Part shown: positions 1 to 8,432 of the stretch, piece by piece
Position numbering within the stretch: position 1 is the stretch's first letter
Layout: each line of letters starts with the position of its first letter
Source: Elusimicrobiota bacterium
GTDB lineage: Bacteria; Elusimicrobiota; Elusimicrobia; UBA1565; UBA9628
Assembly (NCBI GenBank): GCA_016212825.1
Contig: JACRDS010000160.1
Location: 1-42,465 of the forward strand
Direction of reading: 5' to 3'
Length of the DNA: 42,465 nucleotides
Made by a program: the position numbers and the translations under genes
Notes under the pieces: model-generated
Databases searched by the model: none
The model's input: the letters and a program-made list of their open reading frames with translations, nothing else
What the model was told of the DNA's origin: nothing

Positions 1-1
1 A

Positions 2-402
2 CCCGAGGCCGTGTCCGAGCTCCAGCGCCTGGGCGGCCAGCTCGCCGAGGCGCAGGCGCTGGACAAGCAGAGGGAGGCCGAGTTGGCGGCCCTGGCCGGC
101 CGGCTGGAACAGGCGCAGGCCGATGCCGCGGGGCTGCGCGGCACCGCGCGCAGGAGGAGGCCAAGAAGGCGGCCCAGAGGATCGCGGCCGCGGAGAAGGT
201 GCCCTGGACGGAGGAGCGCGCCGGACTGCTGAGCCGGGTGGAGACGCTGGATCGGGAGCTGCGCCGCGTGCGCGCCATCAACGAGAACATCCAGCGGGAA
301 TGGACCGAGACCTCATCCCGCCAGGACGCCGCGCGCCTCGCGGAGATCGCCGCGCTCAAGAACGAGCTGGAGAAGCTGCACGCACATCACCGGCCGGCTT
401 AG
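2..402 (+). CDS. Partial coiled-coil protein, apparent frameshift
   Basis: The 3' end of a gene that enters from the left edge. One frame, open from base 2, reads an Ala/Glu/Gln/Leu-rich coiled coil up to about base 140, then turns into Arg/Pro-rich sequence typical of a wrong frame. From about base 140 a second frame continues the same coiled-coil composition (an AQEEAKKAAQR segment, then LLSRVETLDREL and RLAEIAALKNELEKL) to a TAG at 400-402. The simplest reading is one coiled-coil protein with a single indel near 137-150, either a real mutation or a sequence error. The C-terminus overlaps the stop of the convergent ZIP gene by four bases. No catalytic domain is visible and the function is unknown. 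Confidence 0.55.
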   Translation, partial: RGRVRAPAPGRPARRGAGAGQAEGGRVGGPGRPAGTGAGRCRGAARHRAQEEAKKAAQRIAAAEKVPWTEERAGLLSRVETLDRELRRVRAINENIQREWTETSSRQDAARLAEIAALKNELEKLHAHHRPA

Positions 403-1148
403 CCGAGCAGCAGCAGGAGGGCCATGAAGCCCACCCCGGAGGCGATGAGCAGGGAATGCCAGAAGGCCGAGGACAGGCTGACGGTCTCCTGCAGCTCCGG
501 GACCAGGTCCGACCCGGCGATGTAGATGAAGCCCCCCGCCGTGATGGGCAGGACCACGGCGGAGAAGCCCTGGACCATGGGACCCACCAGGAGGGCCAGG
601 ACCCCGCCGAGGACCGCGGTGAGAGCCGAAAGGAAGTTCCCCAGCAGGGCCTTGCGCACGCTCAGGCCGCCGTGCACGAGCAGGGCGAAGTCGCCGATCT
701 CGTGGGGCACCTCGTGGAAGACCACGGCGAGCGTGGTGGCGATCCCCATCGGGACGCTCACCCCGTAGCTGGCGCCGATGAGCAGCCCGTCGATGAAGTT
801 GTGCGCGCCGTCCACCAGCAGGATGAGCGGGACCAGCGGCTTGACCCGCGAGGTCCTGGCGAAGGCGCTGCCCTGCCCCCAGCGGATGAGCTTCTCGCCC
901 GCGAAGAAGATGACGATGCCCAGGAGCGCCCAGAACCCGGTGGCCGGCCCCGGCCCCAAGGTCCGGAAGGCTTCGGGCAGGATGTGGAGGAAAGCGTCTC
1001 CGAAGAGCGCCCCCACCGCGAAGCTCACCAGGAGGAAGAGGACCTGCCGCAGCCTCTCCTCCCGCAGGGAGAGCGTGAAGACCCCCATCAGGGAGAGCAG
1101 GCTCACGAAGACCAGGCTGGAGACCGCCCAGAGCCAGGTGCTCACCAC
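399..1148 (-). CDS. ZIP family divalent metal transporter
   Basis: A 249-residue polytopic inner-membrane protein with about eight hydrophobic segments, the usual size for bacterial ZIP carriers, which import Zn2+ and related divalent ions into the cytoplasm. The two hallmark metal-site helices are clear: HNFIDGLLIGAS in TM4 and HEVPHEIGDFALL in TM5. The N-terminal half also carries GDAFLHILPEAF, a typical ZIP TM2 motif. The start is a GTG (followed by a second GTG) preceded by AAGGG, four bases after the stop of the upstream gene on the same strand, so it is probably the last gene of a three-gene transcript. Metal specificity cannot be told from sequence. Confidence 0.9.
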   Translation of the reverse strand: MVSTWLWAVSSLVFVSLLSLMGVFTLSLREERLRQVLFLLVSFAVGALFGDAFLHILPEAFRTLGPGPATGFWALLGIVIFFAGEKLIRWGQGSAFARTSRVKPLVPLILLVDGAHNFIDGLLIGASYGVSVPMGIATTLAVVFHEVPHEIGDFALLVHGGLSVRKALLGNFLSALTAVLGGVLALLVGPMVQGFSAVVLPITAGGFIYIAGSDLVPELQETVSLSSAFWHSLLIASGVGFMALLLLLG

Positions 1149-1152
1149 GCCC

Positions 1153-1860
1153 TTATCTCTTGCTCTGGGCCGCGGCGGCCCAGTCTGCGGGGACCGCGGC
1201 CAGGTCCACGAGGACCGTCTCCTGGCTGGGCATGAAGGTGACGCACGCAGGCTCCACGTAGCCGTCCCTCTGCTCCAGGATGCGCCGGCGCTCGGCCTCG
1301 GGCCTCTTGATCAGGGAAGGATAGAGGTCCTCGAACTGCCCGACATAACCCTGGCTGGAGACCTTGATCCACATCCTGTCGAACTGATCGCTGGCGTCGC
1401 AAACGAAGTGCCCGTTGAGGCTGGTTTGACAGAGTTCGGTGCTGGTGATGAGGCCCTCGCCAGCGGACAGGACGATGGAGGCATGGGAGAGGGGCTTCTT
1501 GGTGGCCAGGTCGAAGACCACCCCGTAGAAGCGCCTCCGGCCGGGAAGCGGGGCGGGAGATGCCGGAGCGGGACGGGCCTCCGGGTCCAGGGCGGGCGCG
1601 GGCATGTTGGCTCCCGTGGAGCCCGCGGCGCCTGGAACGCCTGCGGCGCCCGGAACCCCTGCGACCCTGGCCTCCAGGGCCGCGACCACGGCGGCCCGGC
1701 GGTCCTCGGCCCTCTGGTGCAGCAGCCAGGCGCCCCACCCCGCGGCGACGAGCAGGGCGCAGGAGGCCATCAGGCCCGGATGGCGGCGCGGCGCGGACCG
1801 CGGCCCCTCCGCGTCCTCAGGCAGTTCCTCGCGATAGATATCTTTCTCGTCGAATTTCAT
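1153..1860 (-). CDS. Membrane-anchored protein with carboxypeptidase-regulatory-like domain
   Basis: 235 residues. The start chosen is the ATG at 1860, two bases after the stop of the preceding gene; the frame is open further upstream but that stretch is Gly/Arg-rich shadow. There is a charged cytoplasmic N-terminus (MKFDEKDIYREE), one transmembrane helix around residues 30-50, a short collagen-like GxxG stretch (GVPGAAGVPGAAG), a Pro/Ala linker, then a beta-rich domain. Its pattern GVVFDLATKKPLSHASIVL, a following NGHF and an ISSQGY-like element resemble the CarboxypepD_reg/transthyretin-like fold. That fold usually serves in binding or assembly rather than catalysis. Lies between a small membrane protein and a ZIP transporter. 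Its role is unknown. Confidence 0.65.
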   Translation of the reverse strand: MKFDEKDIYREELPEDAEGPRSAPRRHPGLMASCALLVAAGWGAWLLHQRAEDRRAAVVAALEARVAGVPGAAGVPGAAGSTGANMPAPALDPEARPAPASPAPLPGRRRFYGVVFDLATKKPLSHASIVLSAGEGLITSTELCQTSLNGHFVCDASDQFDRMWIKVSSQGYVGQFEDLYPSLIKRPEAERRRILEQRDGYVEPACVTFMPSQETVLVDLAAVPADWAAAAQSKR

Positions 1861-1862
1861 GC

Positions 1863-2114
1863 TCAATCCGCCAGGCCCGCGGCGGCCCAGACGAAGCCGG
1901 CCAGAGCCGCGGCGCCGCCCGTCCACTTGAGTCCCGAATACTCGCCCCACACTCCCAGTCCCGTGACGATGAGTCCCAGGACGCCCACGCCCGCCCCCCG
2001 GGCCGCAGCCGGATGCGTCCAATCCTTGGCGCGGAAGACGGCCGCATAGAGGAAGGCCCCCGCGCCGACGCAGAGGAGGCCGACGATGGCCCAGCCCAGC
2101 AAAGAATCCCTCAT
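1863..2114 (-). CDS. Small two-helix membrane protein
   Basis: 83 residues, starting MRDSLLGWAIVGLLC. The upstream in-frame extension is short and out of character, so the ATG at 2114 is preferred. Two hydrophobic helices (about residues 5-27 and 40-60) flank a loop containing FRAKDWTHP, followed by a third weakly hydrophobic stretch at the C-terminus. It opens the minus-strand set that continues with the anchored regulatory-like protein two bases downstream. I do not recognise a family. The hydrophobicity and tight spacing support a real gene. Confidence 0.6.
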   Translation of the reverse strand: MRDSLLGWAIVGLLCVGAGAFLYAAVFRAKDWTHPAAARGAGVGVLGLIVTGLGVWGEYSGLKWTGGAAALAGFVWAAAGLAD

Positions 2115-2142
2115 GGGCGCTATTCTAGCACAATGCGCCGCC

Positions 2143-2184
2143 GGCCCCAAAAGGGCCGCCCGGACGCCGATGCGTCCGGGCGGC
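2143..2184 (-). terminator. Rho-independent terminator of the protease gene
   Basis: A perfect 13-bp stem (2155-2167 with 2172-2184) closed by a 4-nt loop, 20 bases past the stop of the protease. Read on the minus strand it is followed by CCTTTT. A second small hairpin (GGCCC/GGGCC at 2143-2147 and 2153-2157) overlaps its 3' side. The T-tract is short, but position and stem strength fit termination of the minus-strand protease transcript before the next minus-strand gene starts at 2114. Confidence 0.7.
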
Positions 2185-2204
2185 TCTCTGAACGGGCGAC
2201 GGCT

Positions 2205-4817
2205 CTAGTTGCTCTCGAGGCTGCGGAACCAGCTCTGGATCGCGTCCGTCACGCGCTGGACCTTGTCCTGCGGGCCGTTGATGACGAGCAGGAAGTCGGA
2301 CTCCACCCAGCCCTTGTACTCCTTGAGCTCATAGGTGATGCCGTCCTGCTGGTCGAGGAACCGCGAGAGCTCGCGCTTGACGCGGCCGCGCAGCAGGGCC
2401 CCGACCGTGAAGGTCATCTTGGCCCGCACCTGAGGCTGCTCGGCCTGGTCGGCCTGGAAACCCATGCGGCCCTCGGCAGCCCCCCCCATCTCGGCGCCCT
2501 TGTAGGAGACGGTCCGGCCCAGCAGCCAGTTGGTCAGGCGCCGAGCCAGCGTCACGATCATGCTCGGGTTCTGCGGCAGGGCGATGCCGTGGGCCTTGGC
2601 CGCGGCCCGGATGTCGGCCTCGTGCGGCAGGTTGCCCTGCGCGTCCATGTCGGAGAGCAGCACCTGGGCCATGGCGGCCGGGATGTTGGAGGCCTTGGCG
2701 AACATGGTCGGCAGGACCAGGCTCTCGGCGAGCGCGGCGCCGGCCGCGTCGCCCAGCTTGGCCATCAGCCCCTTGCGCAGCTTCCAGGCGAAGCCGCCCC
2801 AAGCCTGGCCCTGGTCGTGCACCTCGTCGTAGTCGTTGTACTGGTACTTGTTGTCGCCGTGGCGGATGTAATCGACCAGGTTGCCGTCGGCGTCGGGCCG
2901 CGCCTTCTTGAGGAAGTGCTCCCCGATGATCGGGTTGTTCAGGAGGTACATGGAGACGATGTCGCCCCAGCCCTCGGAGAGCCCGCCATTGACGATGCCG
3001 CCCAGCATGTCGTCCCAGTAATGGCCGTACTCGTGGTCGGCCACGGTGTCGTAGCCGGAGTTGACGCAGTTCTCGCTCGACTTGAAGAAGTTCAAGCTCG
3101 GGCGTCCCGGCGTGTAGTAGGCGTTGCACTCGTCGTCGATGTTGGTGCGCACGACGATGGGCTTGCTGTCCATCTTCTCGTTGGTGACCTTGTGGTCCTT
3201 GAGGAAGCCGTAGGCCAGGTTCACCTTCTGGAAGGCGCTGATCTGGGCCAGCGCGTTCTCGTCGTTGAGGGTGGAGTTCGGGTTGAAGACCACCTGGAGG
3301 CCCGTGTCGCCCGGCTTGACCGCCACGTTGACCGAGAGGGTCTTGCCCGAGCTGTCCTGGAGGTTGACGAACGGCCCGGAGAGGGTCGCGGCGAGCGCCA
3401 GACCTTCCGGCCCGACTTGCAGGGGGGAGTCCGTGGTGAAGCGGCCGTCCTTGTCCGTGACATAGGTCTTGCCGCCGATCTTGACGGAGAGATAGGCCAG
3501 CGGGATATCCTTGAGCTCGGCGCCCGGGACCTGCGGGCCCTTGTCCACGGTCTTGCCGCTGACCGCGCCGGCCACGACGTCCTTCTTGGCGGCCTCGTCG
3601 GCGCCCGCGCGGGGGTTCCACGCGAAGGCCTCGCCCGTGACCACGTCCACGGCCAGCATGATGGGGCCGGGGCCGTTCTCTATGAGGTAGATGTTGGCCG
3701 CGTGCCAGGCGCCCTTGACGTAGACGATCTTCTTCTCGAGGAAGGAGGCTTCGAGGCCGAACATCTGCACGTACGGCCCCAGGCGCTCGAGCGCCTTGTC
3801 CTTGAGCTCCTCGTCCGGGAAGCGCGGCGTGGTGTCGACCGGCGTGTTGGGGTAGAGCTTGGCCATGGTGGCCATGACCACGGGCCGGTTCTGCAGGACC
3901 TTGACCGTGAAGCTCAGCCCGGTGCCATGCATGACCACGCCGTTCTGCTGCTGCTGGAAGTAGGCGTAGATGGTGTCGGCCTGGTGCCCGACGCCGGCCA
4001 CGCGGCGGACGTGCACGGTGGCGAGCTGCGCGCTGGGGATGCCGAACTTGGCCGGGTCCGCGTCGACCATGGCGCGCAGGGCGCGCTCCACATCGGCCTC
4101 GTTGGCCGGGTCGGCGTTGAGCAAGGTGGGGCCGCTGAAGATGTCCGGGCCGGTGGTCAGGGCTCCCGGCAGGTCGAAGTTCTCTATGGAGACGCCGCCG
4201 CCGCCCTTGGTGGGCGGGGTGGTGGGCGCCTCGTCGAGGACCATGCCCTGCGGCAGGTTGCTCTTCTGCGGCAGGATGCCCGCGACCGCGCCGGGCGCGG
4301 CGGGCTTGGAATTGTCGAAGACCCGTCCGAAGCTGAGCTTGGAGGCGATGGCCGAGGCCAGGCGTCCGACCAGACTCTTGCGCCCGGCCGGAACGGCGGC
4401 GGTCTCGGCGGAGGCCTCTTCGGCCAGGACGGAGAGCTGCGCCTGCGGGCCCTGGGCCGGAGCGGCCAGGACCGAGGCGGCGGGGCCCTGGGCGGAGAGC
4501 ACCACGGGGGCTGCGGGCGCGCCCGCTTCGGGGGCCGCGAAGCCCTGGACGGCCGTCACGCCGGGGGCCGCCACGATGGGCGACTGCGGCAGGGCCAAAG
4601 AGCCGCCCAGGTTCAGGCGGCCGGAGGGGGTCAGGAGGGAGCCGTTGCCGATGTTCTGGGAACCGGCGTTGACGGGCAGGCCGGTGAGGCCTCCCGGCAC
4701 GGCGCTCCCGGCGACCTGCGTCTGCACGACGGCGGCGGGGAAGGCCGGCAGGGGCAGGGAGGTCAGGTTGAGAGCGAGGGAGATGAGGACGGCGGAGGTC
4801 TTGCTGATGTTCTTCAT
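2205..4817 (-). CDS. Secreted FTP-containing gluzincin metalloprotease (M4/M36-like)
   Basis: 870 residues, larger than typical thermolysins. A Sec signal (MKNISKTSAVLISLALNL...) precedes about 180 residues of Ala/Pro-rich low-complexity sequence. A region with features of the fungalysin/thermolysin propeptide follows (roughly residues 200-390, with the FTP-like GVVMHGTGLSFTV). The catalytic zinc motif is HEYGH, H595-E596-H599, and the probable third ligand is E615 in LSEGWGD. A C-terminal extension of about 90 residues follows the protease domain. In the family the propeptide inhibits until cleaved and the enzyme degrades extracellular protein. Transcribed alone, with a terminator downstream and about 280 bp of non-coding sequence upstream. 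The exact peptidase family is not certain. Confidence 0.85.
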   Translation of the reverse strand: MKNISKTSAVLISLALNLTSLPLPAFPAAVVQTQVAGSAVPGGLTGLPVNAGSQNIGNGSLLTPSGRLNLGGSLALPQSPIVAAPGVTAVQGFAAPEAGAPAAPVVLSAQGPAASVLAAPAQGPQAQLSVLAEEASAETAAVPAGRKSLVGRLASAIASKLSFGRVFDNSKPAAPGAVAGILPQKSNLPQGMVLDEAPTTPPTKGGGGVSIENFDLPGALTTGPDIFSGPTLLNADPANEADVERALRAMVDADPAKFGIPSAQLATVHVRRVAGVGHQADTIYAYFQQQQNGVVMHGTGLSFTVKVLQNRPVVMATMAKLYPNTPVDTTPRFPDEELKDKALERLGPYVQMFGLEASFLEKKIVYVKGAWHAANIYLIENGPGPIMLAVDVVTGEAFAWNPRAGADEAAKKDVVAGAVSGKTVDKGPQVPGAELKDIPLAYLSVKIGGKTYVTDKDGRFTTDSPLQVGPEGLALAATLSGPFVNLQDSSGKTLSVNVAVKPGDTGLQVVFNPNSTLNDENALAQISAFQKVNLAYGFLKDHKVTNEKMDSKPIVVRTNIDDECNAYYTPGRPSLNFFKSSENCVNSGYDTVADHEYGHYWDDMLGGIVNGGLSEGWGDIVSMYLLNNPIIGEHFLKKARPDADGNLVDYIRHGDNKYQYNDYDEVHDQGQAWGGFAWKLRKGLMAKLGDAAGAALAESLVLPTMFAKASNIPAAMAQVLLSDMDAQGNLPHEADIRAAAKAHGIALPQNPSMIVTLARRLTNWLLGRTVSYKGAEMGGAAEGRMGFQADQAEQPQVRAKMTFTVGALLRGRVKRELSRFLDQQDGITYELKEYKGWVESDFLLVINGPQDKVQRVTDAIQSWFRSLESN

Positions 4818-4855
4818 GGTAACTGGATTCTAGCGCACCTCGCACGCGCCGGTAG

Positions 4856-4917
4856 TGAGTCCTTGGGGCAAATGGACGAAGACATGAGGCCCACGGATTT
4901 CCGGGACCAAGGACTCA
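4856..4917. repeat. 11-bp inverted repeat in the protease/Memo intergenic region
   Basis: TGAGTCCTTGG at 4856-4866 is repeated perfectly inverted as CCAAGGACTCA at 4907-4917, with 40 bases between. It lies just upstream of the minus-strand protease start (4817) in a 277-bp divergent intergenic region. It could be an operator for the protease or a long-range RNA structure in its leader. No protein-coding content is apparent here. Confidence 0.45.
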
Positions 4918-5010
4918 TACGAAAAGCCCGGGGTCCTGACGGCGGCGGGGCCCCTGGTCAACCGAGCTTCTGTTCCGAGGTCCGGTCCGAGCGGAGCGAG
5001 GATCGGACCC

Positions 5011-5036
5011 CCGCGCCGACAGTCCCGTCGGCGCGG
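5011..5036. other. Strong hairpin upstream of the Memo gene
   Basis: A perfect 10-bp stem, CCGCGCCGAC (5011-5020) with GTCGGCGCGG (5027-5036), and a 6-nt loop, 58 bases before the Memo start. It is followed by TTCCGTTTTCG on the plus strand, so it could act as a leader attenuator or a weak terminator, but no plus-strand gene ends upstream of it. A GGTCCG/CGGACC pair flanks the region on the left. Confidence 0.4.
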
Positions 5037-5094
5037 TTCCGTTTTCGCCGCGGGCGGCTGGCCACTCGGCGGCAGAATCGGCTAAAATCCCCTC

Positions 5095-6369
5095 ATGCCC
5101 ATCCTCGGCACCGCCCAGTCCATCCCGGCCCTGCGCCAGGCGCTCGAAGCCGTGCCGGTGCAGGAGAAGGGGCAGACGCTCCTGCTCCTGCGCGACCTCG
5201 AGGACATCGCGACCCAGGCCGTGGGGCTCTCCCCCGCGGGACTGGCCATGGCCACCTGTTTCGACGGCAAGCGCAATGCGGCCGAAGTCGCCGCTCTCTT
5301 CGCGCAGCACACCGGTCATCTGGTCAAAGCCGAGGAGGTCCTCGGCCTGGCGCAGGACCTAGAGAAAAGCCTGCTCCTGGAGACGCCCCGGACCGCGGAG
5401 CGCCGGCGCGCCATCCTCCAGGAGTTCCGCGACGCGCCCGTGAGGAAGGCCAGCGCGGCGGGCCGCTCCTATCCGGATGAGCCCCTGGCGCTGGCCAAGC
5501 AGTTCGGCTCCTACCTCAAGGACGCCAAAGGACCGGGCCGAGAGCTCGCGGCCGGACCCGTCGCCGCGGCGCCGCTGGGCCTCTTCGCCCCGCACATAGA
5601 CTTCGAGCGCGGCGGCCCGGTCTACGCCTGGGCCTATCAGGCGCTCTCGGAATGCCGCCCCCCAGACGCGGTCGTGGCTCTGGGGGTCGCGCACATGTCC
5701 CCGAACTCCCCGTGGGTCATGACTCCCAAGGCCTTCGCCACCCCGTGCGGGGAGGTCCCCCTGCACCGGGAGCTCTACGACGAGCTGCGCGCGACGCTCT
5801 GGTACGACCCGCGCGACGACGAATGGGTCCACCGCAACGAGCACTCCCTGGAGCTGCAAGCCGTCTGGCTGCGCCATCTCTGGAAGGACAAGACCCCGCC
5901 CTGGGTCCCGGTCCTGGTCTCCTCCTTCGAGCGCTTCGCCTCCGACGCGCCGCCCTCGCGCGTGGCGACCGTGGAAGGCTCCCTGGTGAAGATGGGACGG
6001 GTCCTGAAGGCCCGCGTCGAGCGGGGCGAGCGCATCCTGGTCCTGGCCGGGGTGGACCTCGCCCACGTGGGGCCGCGATTCGGCGACGAGAAGGACGTGA
6101 CCGGGGACGAGAAGAAGAACATCGAGGCGGCCGACCGCGCCAGCCTCGAGCACGCCCTGCGCCTGGAGGCCGACGCCTTCTACCTCTCGGTGGTCTCGGA
6201 CGGCAACAAGCGCAAGGTCTGCGGCCTCTCCGCCCTCTACACGGCCCTGCGCCTCATCAAAGCCCTGGCCGGGGACGGGTCTGGGACCGGCAAGCTCCTC
6301 GCCTACGGCCAAGCCGACGACCCGGCCGGAGGCGTGGTGAGCTTCGCCAGCGGGATCTTCCTGGCCTAG
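5095..6369 (+). CDS. Memo family protein (AmmeMemoRadiSam system protein B-like)
   Basis: 424 residues. The last 270 or so match the Memo/AmmeMemoRadiSam-B fold, a relative of class III extradiol dioxygenases. APHIDFERGG supplies the first His/Asp pair, a LGVAHM element and a VHRNEHSLELQ motif follow, and LAGVDLAHVGPRFGD lies late in the domain. The first 150 residues are an extra N-terminal region (LLLLRDLEDIATQAVGLSP, then a winged-helix-like stretch) of a type often seen ahead of bacterial Memo domains. The usual partners, an AMMECR1 protein and an AmmeMemoRadiSam radical SAM enzyme, are not adjacent. Biochemical role is unsettled for the family; a redox or metal-linked function is a guess. 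Confidence 0.85.
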   Translation: MPILGTAQSIPALRQALEAVPVQEKGQTLLLLRDLEDIATQAVGLSPAGLAMATCFDGKRNAAEVAALFAQHTGHLVKAEEVLGLAQDLEKSLLLETPRTAERRRAILQEFRDAPVRKASAAGRSYPDEPLALAKQFGSYLKDAKGPGRELAAGPVAAAPLGLFAPHIDFERGGPVYAWAYQALSECRPPDAVVALGVAHMSPNSPWVMTPKAFATPCGEVPLHRELYDELRATLWYDPRDDEWVHRNEHSLELQAVWLRHLWKDKTPPWVPVLVSSFERFASDAPPSRVATVEGSLVKMGRVLKARVERGERILVLAGVDLAHVGPRFGDEKDVTGDEKKNIEAADRASLEHALRLEADAFYLSVVSDGNKRKVCGLSALYTALRLIKALAGDGSGTGKLLAYGQADDPAGGVVSFASGIFLA

Positions 6370-6378
6370 GAGGCCGGC

Positions 6379-6804
6379 TCAGAGGGCGGGAAGGTCTTCC
6401 TCTATATACGGGACATCCACGAGCCCGCGCAGGGCCGGGCTCTTCCACCAGCCGCGGTCGGTCTCCAGGATGACCTGCCCGCCGCGCCGCATGAGGATGG
6501 GGAGCTCGTGGTTGAAGAGCACGACCACGTCCCCTTGCGCCACCTTCAGCAGGGCCATGACCACCCGGACCAGGCTGAAGTTCCCGGCATAGCCGTCGTC
6601 GGGATTGTGGACGGAGAGGTCGAGGCGCAGGTCCAGGCTGGACTTCGGAGTGAATCCGTAAGCCTCCCTGACGATGTGCGCCCGGGCCGCGGCGGGCCGG
6701 CCCGGGAAAGTGATGAGCCCCGGGATGTCCCCGAGCCCAGCCGCCTTGAGCAATTCCTCGGCCGGGCGTTGGTCCGCGAAGTGCAGCTCGTATTCTATCG
6801 CCAT
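6379..6804 (-). CDS. Candidate immunity protein for the upstream toxin
   Basis: 141 residues, soluble, no signal or membrane segment. Begins MAIEYELHFADQRPAEELL and contains DLRLDLSVHN and VVMALLKVAQGDVVVLFNHE. The ATG at 6804 follows the stop codon of the toxin gene (6805-6807) with no intervening base, the coupling expected of toxin-immunity pairs, where the small cytosolic protein neutralises the toxin domain. The start pattern loosely recalls SitI3-like immunity proteins of myxobacteria, but I cannot confirm the family. The assignment rests on position and size. It ends nine bases from the convergent Memo gene. Confidence 0.6.
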   Translation of the reverse strand: MAIEYELHFADQRPAEELLKAAGLGDIPGLITFPGRPAAARAHIVREAYGFTPKSSLDLRLDLSVHNPDDGYAGNFSLVRVVMALLKVAQGDVVVLFNHELPILMRRGGQVILETDRGWWKSPALRGLVDVPYIEEDLPAL

Positions 6805-8382
6805 CTACTGGGCCGGGACCGGCAGAGGGACCGCCTGGCCGGCCTTGATCAGGGGGATCACCTGCCCTCCCCGCACGACCAGGATGTCCCCCAGATTGGG
6901 GATGGGGAACCGGCGCGCCTGCGCCTGCAGGGCCCCGAGCTCGACGGACGATCCGTCCAGGTTGAGCACGAAGCTGTGCGCCTGGTTCCTGGCTGCCTTG
7001 CTCTCCAGGGTGGTCCAGATGTTGACGGCCTTGCCGGTGAAGGGCGAATAGCAGTCATGCCCGACCCCGTCGATGATGTAGTCGGCCCCGGCCGCGAGCC
7101 CGTTCTGGTGCACGCGGTAGCCGCTCTTGACGAGGAGTTGGGCCGCGTCGTTCTGCCTCTGCAGGGCCAGCTTGTTGGAAGGGGTCTCGGCCGGGTTGAT
7201 GCGGGCCGGCTCCCCGGTGAGCTCCCCCTGGCCCGGCACCGGCCCGAAGACCCGCTCCAGAGGCGCCTTGAGGGCGGCGGGCAGGCGCGCGTCCAGGGCC
7301 GCGGCGCCCTTGCCCACGCCGAGCTTGCCCAGCCGGGACGAGATGGCCGAGGTCATGGAGTCGATCGCGGCCCGGCCGGGCTTGGTCTTGCCGATGCCAT
7401 AGCCGATGGCGCTCATGAGGGCGAGTATCAGGACCGTGCCGCCGACCTTGCCCAGCCTGAGCAGAGAAACGGAGTTCTGCAGCGTCCCGGCCTGGGACTT
7501 CCAGAGCGCGCGGCTGGCGTCCCACCCTTCTTTGACCAGAGGCCCCAAGGTCGCGGCGAGCATGCCCAGAGAGGCGAGGCTCACCGCCACCTTGGCCACC
7601 AGGCCGAAGCCGGAGACCGCGGACATCACCAGGCCCAGCAGGAGGAAGAGCAGCGTGGTGGCGATGCCCGCGATGGTGCCGAACTGGGCCTTGAAGGCTT
7701 CCACGACGCCCGCGATGAGCGGGGCCATGGTGGGATGTTCGCGGCAAAGGGAAGCGATCTGCGGATGTCCGGACAGGGCCTGTCGACAGGAAGCCTCCCC
7801 CGCTGAGACCGGCTCGTCCACCGCTGGCACAGCCGCCGGCTTGAACCCCTTGTTCTGAGGCTGCGCTGGCTGGCCGTCCCTGTAAGCGGCAGGCGCCGCG
7901 GCCACGACGCCCGCCCCGCCCTGTCCCGACGCGCGGTCCAGATCCCAGAAGCGCCGCGACTGGCTGCCGTCCAGGGCCTGCGTCCACTTCTTCGGGTCCG
8001 CCGCGCCCTGGGCGCTCTTGAGGTCTGCCGGCTGCCGGCTCGTCGTTGGAGGAGCAGCTCCGGCAGCCGTCACGGCCGGAGGGAAGAGCCGGTTCAGCAA
8101 CTCCCGGACCTTGTCCACGCGCGGCTGGAACTGCGCGCCGCCCTGCGCCTGCATGGCCGAGGCTGCGGCGTCCTTGACCGCGAAGAGCTCCCGGTCAGCA
8201 GGCTGGACAGAGGCTAAAGACTGCGCGATGACCTTCAAGGAAGCGGCGGCCTGGTCTCCCTGCGCCAGCCGAGGCTGGATGGCGCGGAGTTGCGACAGAG
8301 CGGCGGCACGGTCGAAAGCGCTCCCGGGAAGCGGGAGGGCGAACAAGAGGAATGCGGCTGCTACGGAGGCTCGGGATGGCAT
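6805..8382 (-). CDS. Probable polymorphic toxin with CdiA-type tRNA-nuclease C-terminus
   Basis: 525 residues. A Sec signal (ends near LPLPGSAF), an Ala/Gln-rich linker region, then hydrophobic helices around residues 230-290 and near 315-335 that could insert into a membrane. The last 125 residues match from memory the C-terminal nuclease of CdiA from Burkholderia 1026b: a QRQNDAAQLLVKSGY helix, then ADYIIDG (D434, D438) and GHDCYSP (H442, D443), a Lys-containing helix (LESKAARNQ), VLNLD, and a final PIPNLGDILVVRGG strand. This is the layout of a PD-(D/E)XK-like tRNase. The first acidic position is Asp in NDAA where I recall Glu. Directly followed by a candidate immunity gene. The delivery route is unknown. 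Confidence 0.75.
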   Translation of the reverse strand: MPSRASVAAAFLLFALPLPGSAFDRAAALSQLRAIQPRLAQGDQAAASLKVIAQSLASVQPADRELFAVKDAAASAMQAQGGAQFQPRVDKVRELLNRLFPPAVTAAGAAPPTTSRQPADLKSAQGAADPKKWTQALDGSQSRRFWDLDRASGQGGAGVVAAAPAAYRDGQPAQPQNKGFKPAAVPAVDEPVSAGEASCRQALSGHPQIASLCREHPTMAPLIAGVVEAFKAQFGTIAGIATTLLFLLLGLVMSAVSGFGLVAKVAVSLASLGMLAATLGPLVKEGWDASRALWKSQAGTLQNSVSLLRLGKVGGTVLILALMSAIGYGIGKTKPGRAAIDSMTSAISSRLGKLGVGKGAAALDARLPAALKAPLERVFGPVPGQGELTGEPARINPAETPSNKLALQRQNDAAQLLVKSGYRVHQNGLAAGADYIIDGVGHDCYSPFTGKAVNIWTTLESKAARNQAHSFVLNLDGSSVELGALQAQARRFPIPNLGDILVVRGGQVIPLIKAGQAVPLPVPAQ

Positions 8383-8432
8383 GGGGTCGCCTCAGCCCTC
8401 TTTATATAACCCCTGAACCCCCGATTTTCAAG

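Noticed and set aside
1560-5480. Very long open frame (over 1300 codons) on the plus strand
   Set aside because: It is antisense to the protease and its neighbours, with Arg/Gly/Leu/Val-rich composition and no domain; high GC keeps such frames open. The minus-strand protease has signal peptide, motifs and a terminator.
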